A stretch of DNA of 28,873 nt, taken from the NCBI GenBank assembly GCA_035444205.1, contig DAOMOD010000022.1:1-28873 (forward strand), written 5' to 3'. Shown here one piece after another: positions 13,863 through 20,966 of the stretch (positions are counted from its first letter, which is position 1; every line of letters starts with the position of its first letter). Position numbers and translations under genes: made by a program. The notes under the pieces were generated by a model. The model was not told the DNA's origin and did not search any database. It saw only the letters and a list, made by a program, of their open reading frames with translations. Source of the stretch: DAOMOD01 sp035444205. Lineage in GTDB: Bacteria; Pseudomonadota; Gammaproteobacteria; Xanthomonadales; BPKI01.

Positions 13863-14297
13863 TCAAGGTTGTTTGTCGCTGTCAGACTTTGACAGTGTGC
13901 CGCCGAAACGGCTAATAACATCGGCGACCTCGGCGACAAACCGAGTGCGCTGGTCCGAGTCGGCGAAGCCATCTTCGTAAACGCGGAGCAACACCCTCCC
14001 TGGCGCCTTGATGTCGGTCACGGTCAAAGCTCCTCGCCGCTCCTTCCTGTCCTGGACCTCGTAAGCCGCGAACAGCACCTCTCGGCCATGCAGTTCGTTG
14101 AGTCCCGGTGCCGCACCAATTCGCTTCAACTCAAACGATGCTGCCGTGCTGTCGAGTTCAGCCATGAGCTCTGGATACTCGCTCGTCGCCACGGCGAATT
14201 CCGCTACATGCGACGGCACTTGCGCCCCCCTTTTCATGTCGCATGCTCCGAGTCCGCTCACTGACATCAACAGAAAAGCCAAGAGAAACTGCTTCAT
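13863..14297 (-). CDS. lipoprotein, candidate immunity protein for the main RHS tip
   Basis: 144-aa predicted lipoprotein. The signal peptide MKQFLLAFLLMSVSGLGAC has a classical lipobox (L-G-A-C19). Asp at the next position would favour inner-membrane retention under the E. coli Lol rule. The mature part is charged and has no recognised domain. Its ATG overlaps the RHS stop by 4 bp (ATGA, 14294-14297), the usual coupling of polymorphic toxin and immunity genes. The immunity role is inferred from position. Confidence 0.7.
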   Translation of the reverse strand: MKQFLLAFLLMSVSGLGACDMKRGAQVPSHVAEFAVATSEYPELMAELDSTAASFELKRIGAAPGLNELHGREVLFAAYEVQDRKERRGALTVTDIKAPGRVLLRVYEDGFADSDQRTRFVAEVADVISRFGGTLSKSDSDKQP

Positions 14298-16150
14298 GGT
14301 TCGGCCCTCAGGTACTGCTGCATCAGCCGCGGCGCCATGTAGTGGGTTCGCAGGAACAGTATCCGGCCAGCAACGTAGTTATCAGTTGCGTTGTTCACGC
14401 AGAACATCAAACAAGCGTTCGACCCGGTGCCGGTTGTTGTGAGGAAGATGCCCTCTCGCCTATAGAAGCCTTGCCTGAAACTGAAACGTAGCCTTGTATC
14501 AACAGTCAGGCTATGCACCACCTGCCCCTCATGGAAAGTATGCCCTTCAAGCGTAATGTTACTAATCGTATGATTTTCACGATCGACGACGTGCTCAATG
14601 GGGTCATTGAATGGGCCGATCTCCATCCGACCCTCAACTGGATTGTCTGTGAATGGCACCGACACTGGTCGGGTAGCTTCAAGCGCATTATCCAGCGTGC
14701 AACCGGATTGGTCTGTCCAGCACATTCTGGTTGGCCCACGTTCGTAACGATGCGCTACCTGATTAAACGCAAACTGCATAGCCGCAGTGACCGCCCCATT
14801 TGCGAACTTCCCGCCCGTCGCCGCGGATACCGTACCACCCACCAGCGCCACCTGGACGCCCTTGGCAAAATCACCAACATCCTGCGCATCCACGTAGGGC
14901 GAAACCGCCGCTGAGAAGCCTGCAGACATGAAACCGTGGCCGAACTTGCCGCCCTGCATGGAACTCAGGGTACCACCGGCGATGCCATGGGCGAGCGCCT
15001 TTTTCATCACCTTTGCGGTGTCGATGACGCCTTTGTCCATCACGTCGCCGAACTGCTTCCCCACCCCGTAGAACACCAACGCCGTAAACGCCCCCCAGGC
15101 AGCACCCTCGATGGAGCCCGTCTGGATCGCTCCGGCCAGCGCTCCACCGATGGCCACGGCGGCCACTTTGGCTGCCGTGCTGGACAGAACCGGTGCCCAG
15201 GCAGCGCCCGAAGCCATGCCGCCCGTATAGACGGTGATCGCGATCGCCACCGCCGCACGCAGGATCTGCCCCGCGCTCATGTACCCGCTCGGATCCACGT
15301 ACGCCAACGGGTTGTTGTGCACATACGTGTATCGGTTCAGCGTGGTGCTGTCCTCCACGAACGGATCGGCCTGCAGGAACCTGCCGAGTTCCGGGTCGTA
15401 GATGCGTCCGTTCATGTGGATGATGCCGGCGAAATCGACGTGCTCGTGGCCGGTGTAGCCGCGCGGAGTGATGGCCAGAATCCAACCCAGCCACTCGCCG
15501 GGCGGCACGTCCCAGCTTTCCGACGTATGGGCGTCGCGCCGCTTGCCCCACGGGTCATAGGCAAGGTGGTGCACGCTGCCCTGGATGTCGCTGATGGCCA
15601 CCGTGCTGCCCAGGTGGTCCTTGTGCAGGTAGCGCTCCTGGCTGACGCCGGTCTGCTCGTACCAGGTGGCGATCACGACCCCGCCGATGTAGCGGCGGTA
15701 CTCGGCGTGGCCGCCGACCGGGCGCACGACTTCCACGTTGCCGATGTAGTCTGTGCGCGACTTGAGGGTGGTGCCGTCGTAGTCCTTGCGGATCACGCGG
15801 GCGCGGTCGGCGCCGTAGTGGAACACCGCGCTCCGACCCGGCACCTCGACCCGTCGCACCTGGTCGGCCCCGGTGTATCGGAAGCCGCGCACCACGCCGA
15901 AATTGCCGTCGCGGCGCTCCTCCTCCAGGTTGCCGTTGGCGTCGTAGTAGAACTGCCGTGCGCCGATCCGGGTCACTGCATGCGGGCCGGCACCCTGGCC
16001 GTATTCGTAGGTGCCCACGCCCATCTTGTCCTGGATGTTGCCGGCCTGCGCCGGGCCGGGTTCCACGCCCAGGGTGAACTCCGTCGGCGGTTCGGCGCCC
16101 TCGCCCTCACGATAGGACTGCGCCTGACGAGCACGAATCAGGACAGCCAT
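14294..16150 (-). CDS. RHS-family polymorphic toxin, N-terminally truncated, with a variable C-terminal tip
   Basis: 618-aa frame. RHS/YD-type repeats cover residues about 38-240 (YYDANGNLEEE, YLHKDHLGSTVAI, YDPWGK). The RHS-associated core is at 250-290 (IYDPELGRFLQADPF...NRYTYVHNNPLAYVDPSGY). A hydrophobic, glycine-rich pre-toxin region follows (295-464) with two GGKF-x2-G repeats. The tip (465-618) contains Cys477, 484, 580 and 584 and has no fold I recognise. Complete RHS proteins are usually over 1000 aa. Here the ATG (16148-16150) sits in the 72-bp repeat, an in-frame TAG lies 21 bp upstream, and RHS similarity begins only near 16039. The N-terminal shell and export signals are lost, so it may be inactive on its own. 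Confidence 0.85.
   Translation of the reverse strand: MAVLIRARQAQSYREGEGAEPPTEFTLGVEPGPAQAGNIQDKMGVGTYEYGQGAGPHAVTRIGARQFYYDANGNLEEERRDGNFGVVRGFRYTGADQVRRVEVPGRSAVFHYGADRARVIRKDYDGTTLKSRTDYIGNVEVVRPVGGHAEYRRYIGGVVIATWYEQTGVSQERYLHKDHLGSTVAISDIQGSVHHLAYDPWGKRRDAHTSESWDVPPGEWLGWILAITPRGYTGHEHVDFAGIIHMNGRIYDPELGRFLQADPFVEDSTTLNRYTYVHNNPLAYVDPSGYMSAGQILRAAVAIAITVYTGGMASGAAWAPVLSSTAAKVAAVAIGGALAGAIQTGSIEGAAWGAFTALVFYGVGKQFGDVMDKGVIDTAKVMKKALAHGIAGGTLSSMQGGKFGHGFMSAGFSAAVSPYVDAQDVGDFAKGVQVALVGGTVSAATGGKFANGAVTAAMQFAFNQVAHRYERGPTRMCWTDQSGCTLDNALEATRPVSVPFTDNPVEGRMEIGPFNDPIEHVVDRENHTISNITLEGHTFHEGQVVHSLTVDTRLRFSFRQGFYRREGIFLTTTGTGSNACLMFCVNNATDNYVAGRILFLRTHYMAPRLMQQYLRAEP
14759..14806 (-). repeat. 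48-bp RHS core-end repeat, copy within the RHS gene
   Basis: 46/48 identical to 13790-13837. It is located exactly where the conserved pre-toxin region passes into the variable tip. Confidence 0.92.
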
Positions 16151-16218
16151 GATCCGGTCCCGCCAGTCTACCCATCCGCTGATGGATCGTCAGCCGCAAG
16201 AATCCGAAGACAGACCCC
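16147..16218 (+). repeat. 72-bp direct repeat, right copy
   Basis: 70/72 identical to 11339-11410 in the same orientation. Its left end meets the truncated RHS frame and its right end meets the PIN-toxin fragment, so both genes are broken at this element. Confidence 0.9.
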
Positions 16219-16367
16219 ATGCTTGCGTGCTCGCCTGCGCGCTCGCCTCCCGGGCTGATCTCATCGCTTCCGGCGACGGCGATCTGCTGGCGTTACGAAG
16301 CTTTCAGGGCATCCCCATCGGCAACGCCGCGCAGGCGCTGGCGATCATCCAAGCGGCCGGGCCGTGA
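16218..16367 (+). pseudogene. C-terminal fragment of a PIN-domain toxin
   Basis: In frame from the repeat: ACVLACALASRADLIASGDG then DLLALRSFQGIPIGNAAQAL. This matches the C-terminal third of 'putative toxin, PIN family' proteins (D-x2-V-L-A-x-A-L-A..ADLIVSGD-x-DLL.L..(Y/F).GIPI). The Asp residues of SGD-x-D are the late catalytic acids of the PIN fold. The first two-thirds, including the first catalytic Asp, are missing and replaced by the 72-bp repeat. A remnant, not a working VapC-like RNase. Confidence 0.75.
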
Positions 16368-16370
16368 CGA

Positions 16371-16397
16371 CGAAGACCCGCACTTGGCGGGGTTTCG
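16371..16397 (+). terminator. hairpin after the PIN fragment
   Basis: CGAAGACCCGC-acttg-GCGGGGTTTCG, an 11-bp stem with one mismatch and one G-T pair, starts 3 bp after the stop codon. It resembles the hairpin at 12611-12635. Confidence 0.6.
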
Positions 16398-16541
16398 GAC
16401 GTCAGAGCCAGGAGGGTGCTCTGCCTTGCTGCGCTACGGCTTGACTGCAAGAAACAAAACCTGATGGCCCCAAGCTTGTGCGACCCCAGCCGTTGCATGA
16501 GCCCGGCCGTTGACAAGCTTTTGTTCCAAGCGCTCCTCGCG
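16398..16541. other. intergenic stretch without a recognised gene
   Basis: No coding frame with family resemblance and no clear repeat. It lies just downstream of the small membrane-protein gene on the minus strand. Confidence 0.4.
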
Positions 16542-16847
16542 CTACAGCGTGAACCAGCTTGCTCCCAAGACTGTCAGAAACATGATTTGAATGACCAGCG
16601 CCCATACACCAAAACGCCGAATGAATAGCCCAGCAACTATCACGCACAACCCCAAGATCGCTTCGACGGAAGCGATCCCAACGTAGCGAAAAGCGGACCC
16701 ATAGCGAACAGGACCTTCGGTTCCAAATGGGTACTCCTGTGGGCTAGCGAAGTAGGCGACGATAGTCACTATGGAGACGATGCCTGTAAGCGCTCCTAGC
16801 GCGTTGAACGCATTCGCTAATGTCGAAATGCCAGACCTACCTGCCAA
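16542..16847 (-). CDS. small membrane protein, TTG start
   Basis: 101-aa hypothetical protein with three hydrophobic segments: about 17-33 (LGALTGIVSIVTIVAYF), 55-75 (GIASVEAILGLCVIVAGLFI) and 80-100 (VWALVIQIMFLTVLGASWF). The start is TTG at 16845-16847. It is supported by a full GGAGGT Shine-Dalgarno five bases upstream and by the absence of an early ATG. It lies 69 bp downstream of the NAD kinase stop on the same strand. Codon use is less G+C-rich than nadK, suggesting an accessory gene at the island's edge. Function unknown. Confidence 0.6.
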   Translation of the reverse strand: MAGRSGISTLANAFNALGALTGIVSIVTIVAYFASPQEYPFGTEGPVRYGSAFRYVGIASVEAILGLCVIVAGLFIRRFGVWALVIQIMFLTVLGASWFTL

Positions 16848-16916
16848 ATCGGACCTCCAGATGCAGCGGGTTCATTCGGAGCATGGCACGAGCACGCGCG
16901 ACAAAACGGGGCCCGC

Positions 16917-17681
16917 TCAGAACGCGAACTGCTCGCTCAGTATGCGCTCGTCCAGGTTGTGCTCGGGGTCGAACATCAGGGTGATGGTCTGGGTTTCGGA
17001 TTCGCGCACCGACACCTCCAGCACGTCGCGAATTTCGTGGGCGTCGGCAGTGGCGCTGACCGGGCGCTTGTAGGGCTCGAGGATTTCGAAGCGGATCTCG
17101 GTTTCGGCACGAAGGATCGCACCGCGCCAGCGCCGCGGGCGGAATGCGGCCAGCGGCGTCAGCGCCAGCACGCGACTGTCCAGCGGCAGGATGGGACCGT
17201 GCGCCGACAGGTTGTAGGCGGTGCTGCCGGCCGGCGTGGCCACCAGGATGCCGTCGCACACCAGCTCCGGGATGCGCACCCGGCCGCACAGGGAAACGCG
17301 GATCTTGGCCGCCTGCTTGGTTTCCCTCAGCAGCGACACCTCGTTGATCGCCAGTGCGTCGGCAGGACTCCCCGATTCCGCGGTCGCCGACATCTCCAGC
17401 GGCCGCAGGATGTGGGACTGGGCGGCGTCGATGCGTGCATGCAGGTCGTTCTCGCGGTACTCGTTCATCAGGAAGCCGACCGTGCCGATCTTCATGCCGA
17501 ACACGGGCTTGCCGAGCTTCATGTGTCGGTGCAGGGCGCGCAGCATGAAGCCGTCGCCGCCGAGCGCCACGATGACATCGGCCTCTTCGGGCGCCACGTC
17601 TCCATAGCGCTCGCGCAGCGAGGCAAGAGCCTGCTCGGCTTCCGGAATGGAACTGGCAACAAAGGCGATGCGGAGCGACAT
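16917..17681 (-). CDS. nadK: NAD kinase
   Basis: 254-aa cytoplasmic enzyme that phosphorylates NAD to NADP. Family motifs are all present: VALGGDGFML with GGDG at 41-44, FGMKIGTVGFL, AINEVSL, and TPAGSTAYNLSAHGPILPL. The ATG at 17679-17681 gives the compact N-terminus MSLRIAFVASSIPEAEQAL; upstream in-frame sequence is repeat-like. Stands alone, with the REP-rich stretch 17682-17960 upstream. Confidence 0.93.
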   Translation of the reverse strand: MSLRIAFVASSIPEAEQALASLRERYGDVAPEEADVIVALGGDGFMLRALHRHMKLGKPVFGMKIGTVGFLMNEYRENDLHARIDAAQSHILRPLEMSATAESGSPADALAINEVSLLRETKQAAKIRVSLCGRVRIPELVCDGILVATPAGSTAYNLSAHGPILPLDSRVLALTPLAAFRPRRWRGAILRAETEIRFEILEPYKRPVSATADAHEIRDVLEVSVRESETQTITLMFDPEHNLDERILSEQFAF

Positions 17682-17749
17682 GGAGGGCAAGCCTGCCGCA
17701 GCCGGAAGGCCACGTCCAGCGCCTTGTTGGGGATGGTGCCGCTCGGCCT

Positions 17750-17910
17750 CGCTTTCGGTGGCTTCGGAGGCCACGGAGCGCAGCAAGCTACGCTCTACAA
17801 CAGCTCCGCAATCGACCTGCATCCTGTAATGCCGAGCCTGCTCGGCACCGTTCCCTGCCAGCACGGTGTGGCGTCCATGAGCGGAGCAAGCACCGCTCTA
17901 CAGCAGCCGA
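17750..17910. repeat. REP-like palindromes upstream of nadK
   Basis: Includes a GTAATGCCGAGC-CT-GCTCGGCA palindrome (17826-17847), a relative of the GTAG-headed element at 11236. Two elements of a second type are also present: GGAGCGCAGCAAGCTACGCT (about 17775-17794) and GAGCGGAGCAAGCACCGCTC (about 17879-17898). The latter resembles sequence at 11160. No gene is supported in 17682-17960. Confidence 0.65.
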
Positions 17911-17960
17911 ACGGCAAGCTGCGGGCCTTGCACGGCAGCGCATCGCACCAGCAAGCGAAC

Positions 17961-19208
17961 CTACAACACCGCCTTGAGGATGAAATAGAAGATCACCGCC
18001 AGCAGGGCGCCCGCCGGCACGGTGACGATCCAGGACAGGAAGATGTCGCGGATCACCCGCAGGTTCAGCGCGGCGATTCCGCGCGCCATGCCGACACCAA
18101 GGATGGCGCCGACCAGCGTATGCGTGGTCGAGATGGGCAAGCCGGTGCCGGATGCCACCACGATGGTGGTGGCCGCCGCCAGTTCGGCGGCGAAGCCGCG
18201 GCTGGGGGTAAGCTGGGTGATCTTCTCGCCTACCGTGCGCATCACCTGGCGGCCGTAGGTGGCAAGGCCCAGCACGATGCCGGCGCCACCCAGAAACAGC
18301 ACCCACGGCGAAACCCCCGCACGCTGCTCGACGACGCCGGTCTGTGCCACCGAGATCACCGCGGCCACCGGCCCGACCGCGTTGGCGACGTCGTTGGAGC
18401 CGTGCGCGAAGGCCATGGAGCATGCAGTGATGATCATCAGTACGCCGAACACGCGTTCCACGGTGGCGTAGTGGAACTTCTGGTCGGCACCCGGCTCGGG
18501 CTGGATGCGGTCGATCATCAACTTGCCGGCCATGGCCACCACCAGACCGATGGCGACGGCGATCAGATAGTTGTGCGCGTCGCTCAGGTCAAGACCGATA
18601 TGCGTCAGGCCCTTGAACAAGGTGACCAGGGTAATGTTGAAGGCGGTCAGGAACATGTACGCCGGCACCCAGCGCCTGGCGCTCTTCAGCGGGTCGGGCC
18701 GGTCGAGAATGAGCATTTGCACGCTGCGGAAAATGAGGAAGGCGATGGTTCCCGCCACCAGCGGCGACACCACCCAGCTCATGACGATGGTGCCGACCTT
18801 GCTCCAGTGCACCGCGTCGATGCCGACACCAACTGCGGCGAAGCCGACAATGGCGCCGACGATGGAGTGCGTGGTGGACACCGGCCAACCGAAGCGTGAC
18901 GCGATGTTCAACCACACCGCCGCCGCCAGCAATGCCGCCAGCATGCCGTAGACCAGAAGTTCCGCCTGATCGACGAACACGCTGGTGTCGACCATGCCGC
19001 TGCGGATGGTCGATGTCACCGCGCCACCTGCCAGCACCGCGCCGGCAAACTCGAACAAGGCGGCGATCATGATCGCCTGCTTGAAGGTGATGGCCTTGGC
19101 GCCGGTGGAGGTGGCCATGGCATTGGCCACGTCGTTGGCGCCGATGCCCCAGGCCATGTACAGGCCGAACGCGGCCGCGAGGACGATGTAGATCGTCATC
19201 TGATCCAT
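17961..19208 (-). CDS. PiT-family inorganic phosphate transporter
   Basis: 415-aa inner-membrane low-affinity phosphate (metal-phosphate) symporter. It has the two inverted PiT signatures, GANDVANA at 23-30 and GSNDVANAVGP at 270-280, with the paired motifs GWPVSTTHSIVGAIVG and GLPISTTHTLVGAILG, and about ten hydrophobic segments. The ATG at 19206-19208 follows AGGGGG; a second ATG three codons in is possible. It lies 17 bp downstream of the DUF47 gene and is surely co-transcribed with it. Confidence 0.93.
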   Translation of the reverse strand: MDQMTIYIVLAAAFGLYMAWGIGANDVANAMATSTGAKAITFKQAIMIAALFEFAGAVLAGGAVTSTIRSGMVDTSVFVDQAELLVYGMLAALLAAAVWLNIASRFGWPVSTTHSIVGAIVGFAAVGVGIDAVHWSKVGTIVMSWVVSPLVAGTIAFLIFRSVQMLILDRPDPLKSARRWVPAYMFLTAFNITLVTLFKGLTHIGLDLSDAHNYLIAVAIGLVVAMAGKLMIDRIQPEPGADQKFHYATVERVFGVLMIITACSMAFAHGSNDVANAVGPVAAVISVAQTGVVEQRAGVSPWVLFLGGAGIVLGLATYGRQVMRTVGEKITQLTPSRGFAAELAAATTIVVASGTGLPISTTHTLVGAILGVGMARGIAALNLRVIRDIFLSWIVTVPAGALLAVIFYFILKAVL

Positions 19209-19225
19209 CGGGAAGCCCCCTGGTG

Positions 19226-19903
19226 TCAGCGAGCCAGCAGGCGCAGCAGGCGGCTGCCCACGCGCTGCGCGTAGTCGCCTACCTCACCGATCCACTCGAT
19301 GGCCTTGTACATGAACACCACGTCAACCGGCGGCAGTTCCTTTTCCATGGCGAACAGTTGGGCGCGCACGTCCACCTGCATGCGGTCGGTGTCGTTCTCG
19401 ATGGCGTCGAGGTGGCCGATCATCGACTCCACGATTTTCGCCTCGGCGCCGCGGAATCCGGTTTCGTACAGCTCGTCCAGTTCGTTGACGCTCTTCTCGG
19501 CCTGGTCGACGGCGTCGATGCAGCGCCGGACGAAGCCGATGAATTCGGCCGAGATGGAATCCGGAAAGCGCATGTGACGACCAATGATGAGGCCCGACGC
19601 GTCCTTGGCGCTGTTGGCGATCTTGTCCTGGATCATCAGCAGGTCGAGCAGGTCGGTACGCGCCACCGGCATCAGCAGGGAATTCGGCATGTTCAGGCGC
19701 AGGTCCTTCTTGAGCACATCGGCCTCGTCCTCGAGCTTCAGAATCCGTTCGCGCACCTGGTGCGCGGTGGCCCAGTCGCCGGACTGCGTGGCTTCCACCA
19801 GCGGAATCAGTTCGCGCGCGCAGGCGCTCGCCTTGGCGATGTGTTCCTGCAGCGGTCGGACCGGAGAGCGGCCGAAGATGTTGGCGAAATAGCTGCCGGG
19901 CAT
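19226..19903 (-). CDS. DUF47/TIGR00153 PhoU-like partner of the PiT transporter
   Basis: 225-aa cytoplasmic helical protein of the DUF47 (PhoU-like) family, which nearly always sits next to pit genes and is thought to regulate them. It starts MPGSYFANIFGRSPVRPLQE and has the conserved LEDEADVLKKDLR and DLLDLLMIQDKIANSAKDAS helices with metal-binding-type acidic residues. The ATG at 19901-19903 has AAGGTGG upstream. First gene of a two-gene operon with the transporter. Confidence 0.92.
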   Translation of the reverse strand: MPGSYFANIFGRSPVRPLQEHIAKASACARELIPLVEATQSGDWATAHQVRERILKLEDEADVLKKDLRLNMPNSLLMPVARTDLLDLLMIQDKIANSAKDASGLIIGRHMRFPDSISAEFIGFVRRCIDAVDQAEKSVNELDELYETGFRGAEAKIVESMIGHLDAIENDTDRMQVDVRAQLFAMEKELPPVDVVFMYKAIEWIGEVGDYAQRVGSRLLRLLAR

Positions 19904-19994
19904 GGGACGTCCACCTTGCAAATGGAACGCGCGCGGGCGCCCGCAACCAGGACGCCGTCGCCGTTCGCTCAGTCGAATGGTATGCCGGACCGGG

Positions 19995-20014
19995 CGTTTC
20001 AAGAAACGCGTTTC
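19995..20014. promoter_or_regulatory. compound palindrome CGTTTC-AA-GAAACGCGTTTC, operator-like
   Basis: Alternating half-sites form two overlapping inverted repeats, including the perfect 12-bp palindrome GAAACGCGTTTC (20003-20014), about 90 bp upstream of the DUF47 start. No specific regulator is recognised. Confidence 0.35.
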
Positions 20015-20033
20015 CCCGGTCGATGGCGGGTTG

Positions 20034-20051
20034 CCGTCGGAATTATGACAG
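20034..20051 (-). promoter_or_regulatory. possible degenerate Pho box upstream of the DUF47-pit operon
   Basis: Minus strand CTGTCATAATTCCGACGG. The first half matches the Pho-box half-site CTGTCATA exactly; the second is poor (13 of 18 by my count against the E. coli consensus). It points toward the phosphate transport operon about 130 bp downstream. Confidence 0.3.
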
Positions 20052-20139
20052 TTTTGCTGCGGGCTCGGCTGCGGCCGCGTGGCGCTGCGGCGGCAGCCTG
20101 CGTAGCATCACGCACCTTCAATCCCGCGCGGCCACCGTC

Positions 20140-20715
20140 TTGCCCCTGACCCTCGCCCATCCGCAGATCTTCGAGCAGGAAATCAGGAAGAGCCGCTTCC
20201 TTGTCCACGCCGCCCCGGTGTCCTCGGTCGCCGAGGCCATGGCCTTCATCCGCGATGCCTCAGACACAGGTGCCCGCCACAATTGCTGGGCCTGGCGCAT
20301 TGGCCAGGACTACCGCTCGCACGATGCTGACGAGCCTTCGGGCACCGCCGGTCGCCCGATTCTTGCTGCCATCGACGGCCAGGGCCTCGATCGCGTGGCG
20401 GTGGTGGTGACACGCTGGTTCGGCGGGATCAAACTGGGCGCCGGAGGGCTGGTGCGGGCGTACGGAGGCAGCGCTGCAGAATGCCTGCGTCGGGCCGAGA
20501 AAATTGAGATTATCCATATGGTTACGGTGTTGATATCATGTGACTTCTCGCATGCCGGCGCGATCCATGCCCTGCTCGGCCAGTTCGGCGCCAGCATGCT
20601 CGACCAGCGCTATCACGCCGAGGGCCTGCACGCTTCCCAGGGACCGCCTGCGCGCACTGGAGCACGCGCTGCGCGACGCCACCCGCGGCCAGGCGCAGGT
20701 GGGCTTGCCGGGTGA
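20140..20715 (+). CDS. YigZ/IMPACT-family protein, probable frameshift near the 3' end
   Basis: Member of the YigZ/IMPACT (UPF0029) family; the bacterial role is unclear, possibly translation-related. The N-terminal IMPACT domain is complete: EIRKSRFLVHAAPV, ARHNCWAWRIGQDYR, DADEPSGTAGRPILAAIDG and VVVTRWFGGIKLGAGGLVRAYGG. The start is TTG at 20140 (MPLTLAHPQ), matching Xanthomonadales homologues. After about residue 165 this frame gives a low-quality tail (GPPARTGARAARRHPRPG). The +1 frame gives LPRDRLRALEHALRDATRGQ and ends at 20725, as expected for the family's second domain. A one-frame indel between about 20628 and 20645 is likely. An A+T-rich patch (20500-20540) lies within the gene. 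Confidence 0.8.
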   Translation: MPLTLAHPQIFEQEIRKSRFLVHAAPVSSVAEAMAFIRDASDTGARHNCWAWRIGQDYRSHDADEPSGTAGRPILAAIDGQGLDRVAVVVTRWFGGIKLGAGGLVRAYGGSAAECLRRAEKIEIIHMVTVLISCDFSHAGAIHALLGQFGASMLDQRYHAEGLHASQGPPARTGARAARRHPRPGAGGLAG

Positions 20716-20762
20716 CGACACCTGATCGGCTATCCTTCCCGGCCCTTCGCCAAGTCGCGCCG

Positions 20763-20966
20763 ATGAAAATCGATCTTCGCCGAGCCTCCATCCTGCTCAC
20801 GCGCATTACCGGGATTCTTGCCGGATTGCTGTTCCTGTTCGCCGCCGCCCTGTTCTACGCCAACACCGGCATGGTGCATTGGGAACTGGTCGGCGTCGGC
20901 ATCGCCTTTCCCGTCGGCCTGCTGTGGATGGCCAGCGTGCTGGCGCGTGAACGCGACGAATCGTGA
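20763..20966 (+). CDS. small two-helix membrane protein
   Basis: 67 aa with two hydrophobic helices, about 13-29 (GILAGLLFLFAAALFYA) and 37-56 (ELVGVGIAFPVGLLWMASVL). Function unknown. The ATG at 20763 is preferred because upstream in-frame sequence overlaps the yigZ 3' end. Its stop overlaps the ABC exporter's GTG start (GTGA, 20963-20966). The pair is translationally coupled, which suggests a role with the exporter. Confidence 0.7.
   Translation: MKIDLRRASILLTRITGILAGLLFLFAAALFYANTGMVHWELVGVGIAFPVGLLWMASVLARERDES

Noticed and set aside
14936..16258. 440-codon plus-strand frame opposite the RHS gene.
   Set aside because: The opposite strand has clear RHS-core motifs; this frame has none.
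16149..16367. 72-codon frame as an intact small gene.
   Set aside because: The first 23 codons are the 72-bp repeat and the rest is only the last third of a PIN domain, so it is listed as a fragment instead.
16959..18899. 646-codon plus-strand frame covering nadK and the PiT gene.
   Set aside because: It crosses two well-supported minus-strand genes and the REP stretch between them; rich in His/Gln/Arg as expected for a shadow frame.
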